From: Microbacterium halimionae
GTDB taxonomy: Bacteria > Actinomycetota > Actinomycetes > Actinomycetales > Microbacteriaceae
Length of the DNA: 64,000 nt
Direction of reading: 5' to 3'
NCBI RefSeq assembly: GCF_011761265.1
Contig: NZ_JAAOZB010000001.1
Location: 1,302,001-1,366,000, forward strand
Below, piece after piece: positions 62,536 to 64,000 of this stretch (position 1 is its first letter; every line of letters begins with the position of its first letter). Position numbers and translations under genes: made by a program. Below the pieces are notes generated by a model. It was not told the origin of the DNA and did not search any database. It worked only from the letters and a program-made list of their open reading frames with translations.

Positions 62536-63429
62536 GTGGATACCTCCAGGCCGTTCTCATATCGCGAAGCACTTCACGCCGGAATTGGGCGGGGCGTGCT
62601 CTTCGGCCCACGGTTTGCGCGTCCATTCCATGGCGTGCGCGCCTTGCCGAGCGATCAAACGGATGCCGTTTCCACAGCATCCGAGGCAATGCTGCGACTC
62701 TGCAGCCAGCTAGCTCCGCGCCTGCGCGAGGGCCAGTTCTTCAGCTCCGAGACGGCACTGGCTCTGTACGGTGCACCGACGCCACGTGGGTGGGTACCCG
62801 CGGTGCATGTCGCTGTTCATCGCCCGGCGTATCCGCCACGAACTCCGGGTGTGATTAGGCATCGGCTTCAAACTCGGATGCCGCTGACACGAGTGGTGCA
62901 CGGCATCCCGGTTGAGGACCCGGTGCGTGCGTGGGTGCAGGCGTCACGAGTGTGGAGACCTGACGATGTCGTCGCGGCAGCGGACTTTCTGGTCTCACCC
63001 CGGCGGCGATTGGCCACGATCGAAGAGTTGCAGCACGAAGCTCGGCGAATACGAGGACATAAGCTCGACACGGTTTGCGCTGATGTTCGCGAGGGCTCTG
63101 AGTCGCCGCAAGAGACACGGCTTCGGCTCGCAATAATGCGGTCTCGGCTGCCCGAACCCGTGCTCAATCTCGAGATCTTCGACGAGACGGGACGATTTCT
63201 TGCCCGGCTGGACGGCGCTTACCCGCAGTATCGCGTGGCCGTTGAGTATGACGGGCGACAGCATGCAGACGATCCGGCACAGTTCGCTCGCGACGCTGAC
63301 CGCTGGGACGACGTGCGACGCGAGGGTTGGGATCTTGTCCGGATCCTGAACCACCATATGCGCGACGGCGCTGCACCCGCCGTTGCGAAGGTGCGCGCGG
63401 CGCTCCGCCGTGCCGGTTGGCCGGGTTGA
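62536..63429 (+). CDS. DUF559/Vsr-like nuclease-fold protein between matched palindromes
   Basis: A 297-residue protein. The C-terminal 90 residues have the PD-(D/E)xK-like pattern also seen in the gene at 43839: FLARLDGAYPQYRVAVEYDG, RQHADD, then RDADRW and GWDLVRIL. The N-terminal two thirds (FSSETALALYGAPTPRGWVP; VHVAVHRPAY; GIPVEDPVRAWVQAS) resemble AbiEi-type antitoxin middle domains, but no clear winged helix is seen. GTG 62536 is a tentative start, 10 bases after TATTTT. No toxin partner adjoins. It is flanked by units D and E. Confidence 0.7.
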   Translation: MDTSRPFSYREALHAGIGRGVLFGPRFARPFHGVRALPSDQTDAVSTASEAMLRLCSQLAPRLREGQFFSSETALALYGAPTPRGWVPAVHVAVHRPAYPPRTPGVIRHRLQTRMPLTRVVHGIPVEDPVRAWVQASRVWRPDDVVAAADFLVSPRRRLATIEELQHEARRIRGHKLDTVCADVREGSESPQETRLRLAIMRSRLPEPVLNLEIFDETGRFLARLDGAYPQYRVAVEYDGRQHADDPAQFARDADRWDDVRREGWDLVRILNHHMRDGAAPAVAKVRAALRRAGWPG

Positions 63430-63440
63430 ACCCCTGCCCT

Positions 63441-63474
63441 CCCCGAACCCTGCCCGCCCCGAACCCTGCCCGCC
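63441..63474. repeat. C-rich tandem repeat after the DUF559-like gene
   Basis: CCCCGAACCCTGCCCGCC is present twice with period 16 (63441-63458 and 63457-63474), starting 12 bases after the stop codon. It mirrors the C-rich repeat before unit D. Confidence 0.6.
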
Positions 63475-63523
63475 TAGCACCAGGCGGCCGCCCAGTGCTG
63501 GCCCCGCAGCTCCCGCAGCCACG

Positions 63524-63581
63524 CCGATGTCTCACTTATTCAGGTCGTGGACCCTTGGGGGGTGAATAAGTGAGACATCGG
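63524..63581. repeat. Palindromic unit E (58 bp)
   Basis: CCGATGTCTCACTTATTCA (63524-63542) and its exact complement (63563-63581) enclose 20 bases that differ from those of unit D and contain a small stem GGTC-GTG-GACC. The 19-bp arms are identical to those of unit D. It lies between the DUF559-like gene and the 3' end of mtlD. Confidence 0.85.
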
Positions 63582-63652
63582 TGACGGAAAATGGGCCAGG
63601 GCCGGAGGCCAGGACGCCACCGCCGGAGGCGGGCGGCGACGCCAGGGCGGGG

Positions 63653-64000
63653 TCAGGCGTTGGCAGCCTGGTGGGCTGCGACGACCGCGCGCACGCGGGC
63701 GAACAACGGATGCCCGGGGTCAAGGCTTGTCACGGACGCTGTGAACGCGTCGGCATCGTTGTCGGCGAGCAGCTGCTGCATCTCGACCGACTGGTCATCC
63801 TGATCGTCATCGAATGACAGCGCCGCAGCGATCGCTGCCACGAGCGCATCAACCGGAAGGCCCCGTTCGATTGCCTGCGAGGCCGGGCCGACGAAGCGCT
63901 CGTGTCGTGAGAGCTTTCGCAGCGGCTGCCGCCCTACCCGCCACACAGTGTCGGGGAGAGCCGGGTTTCGGAACCTGTCGACGATTCGCGCCCGGTATCC
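63653..64000 (-). CDS. mtlD: Mannitol-1-phosphate 5-dehydrogenase, C-terminal part
   Basis: The frame is open to the window edge, so the 5' part is missing. It reads GYRARIVDRFRNPALPDTVW and on to RVGRQPLRKLSRHERFVGPA, the conserved C-terminal domain of MtlD, which interconverts mannitol 1-phosphate and fructose 6-phosphate with NAD. About 115 residues are visible. The C-terminus (HPLFARVRAVVAAHQAANA) is normal. The gene's 3' end faces the DUF559-like gene and unit E. Confidence 0.9.
   Translation of the reverse strand, partial: GYRARIVDRFRNPALPDTVWRVGRQPLRKLSRHERFVGPASQAIERGLPVDALVAAIAAALSFDDDQDDQSVEMQQLLADNDADAFTASVTSLDPGHPLFARVRAVVAAHQAANA

Overview
The window looks like a chromosomal segment of a high-GC Gram-positive actinobacterium. 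The family is probably Microbacteriaceae (Microbacterium-like), judged from protein style, a sdhCDAB operon, a GTP-type PEP carboxykinase, a RamB-like regulator and many apparently leaderless genes. This is inference; no 16S, tRNA or ribosomal genes are present to settle it.

Layout. (1) 1-15.5 kb is a catabolic and one-carbon region: the end of folD, two amidohydrolases, a VanB-type reductase, a NitT/TauT-type ABC importer, a formimino-THF cyclodeaminase, two tandem MTHFR-like proteins with an N-terminal four-Cys MetV-like motif, an XRE-cupin regulator, a FAD-linked oxidase, a creatininase-family hydrolase, a PdxH-like flavoprotein and an aldehyde dehydrogenase. Together they suggest uptake and hydrolysis of an unknown N-containing compound whose C1 fragments pass through tetrahydrofolate. 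(2) 15.5-24.4 kb holds a RamB-like regulator divergent from PEPCK, topoisomerase IB, an ABC exporter, an MHS-type transporter and small membrane proteins. (3) 24.4-28.1 kb is the riboflavin operon ribD-ribE-ribBA-ribH on the minus strand behind a clear FMN riboswitch. (4) 28.1-36.6 kb is a galactoside utilisation operon (LacI regulator, GH42, CUT1 ABC importer, GH36) with a consensus promoter and two operators. (5) 36.7-40.1 kb carries glpD and glpK. (6) 40.1-48.1 kb holds an orphan sensor kinase, an Fpg/Nei glycosylase, a GNAT, an AbiEi/DUF559-like protein among palindromes, trpS, exonuclease III and a YihY protein. (7) 48.1-51.6 kb is sdhCDAB. (8) 51.9-62.3 kb carries a mannose-1-phosphate guanylyltransferase, a nucleoside hydrolase, a BMP-type nucleoside importer, cdd, deoA and add, forming a nucleoside uptake and salvage block. 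(9) 62.4-64 kb has a second DUF559-like gene bracketed by matched palindromes, then the 3' end of mtlD.

The two most unusual items are these. First, two DUF559/Vsr-like nuclease-fold genes are each enclosed by their own family of equal-length palindromes and C-rich tandem repeats (43.4-44.9 kb and 62.35-63.6 kb), which looks like a compact selfish or regulatory module. Second, the C1-THF catabolic cluster contains paired divergent MetFV-like fusions and an amidohydrolase with altered metal ligands. A further genome-style feature is a recurring TANNNT-N6-start-codon arrangement at about a dozen genes, pointing to leaderless transcription.
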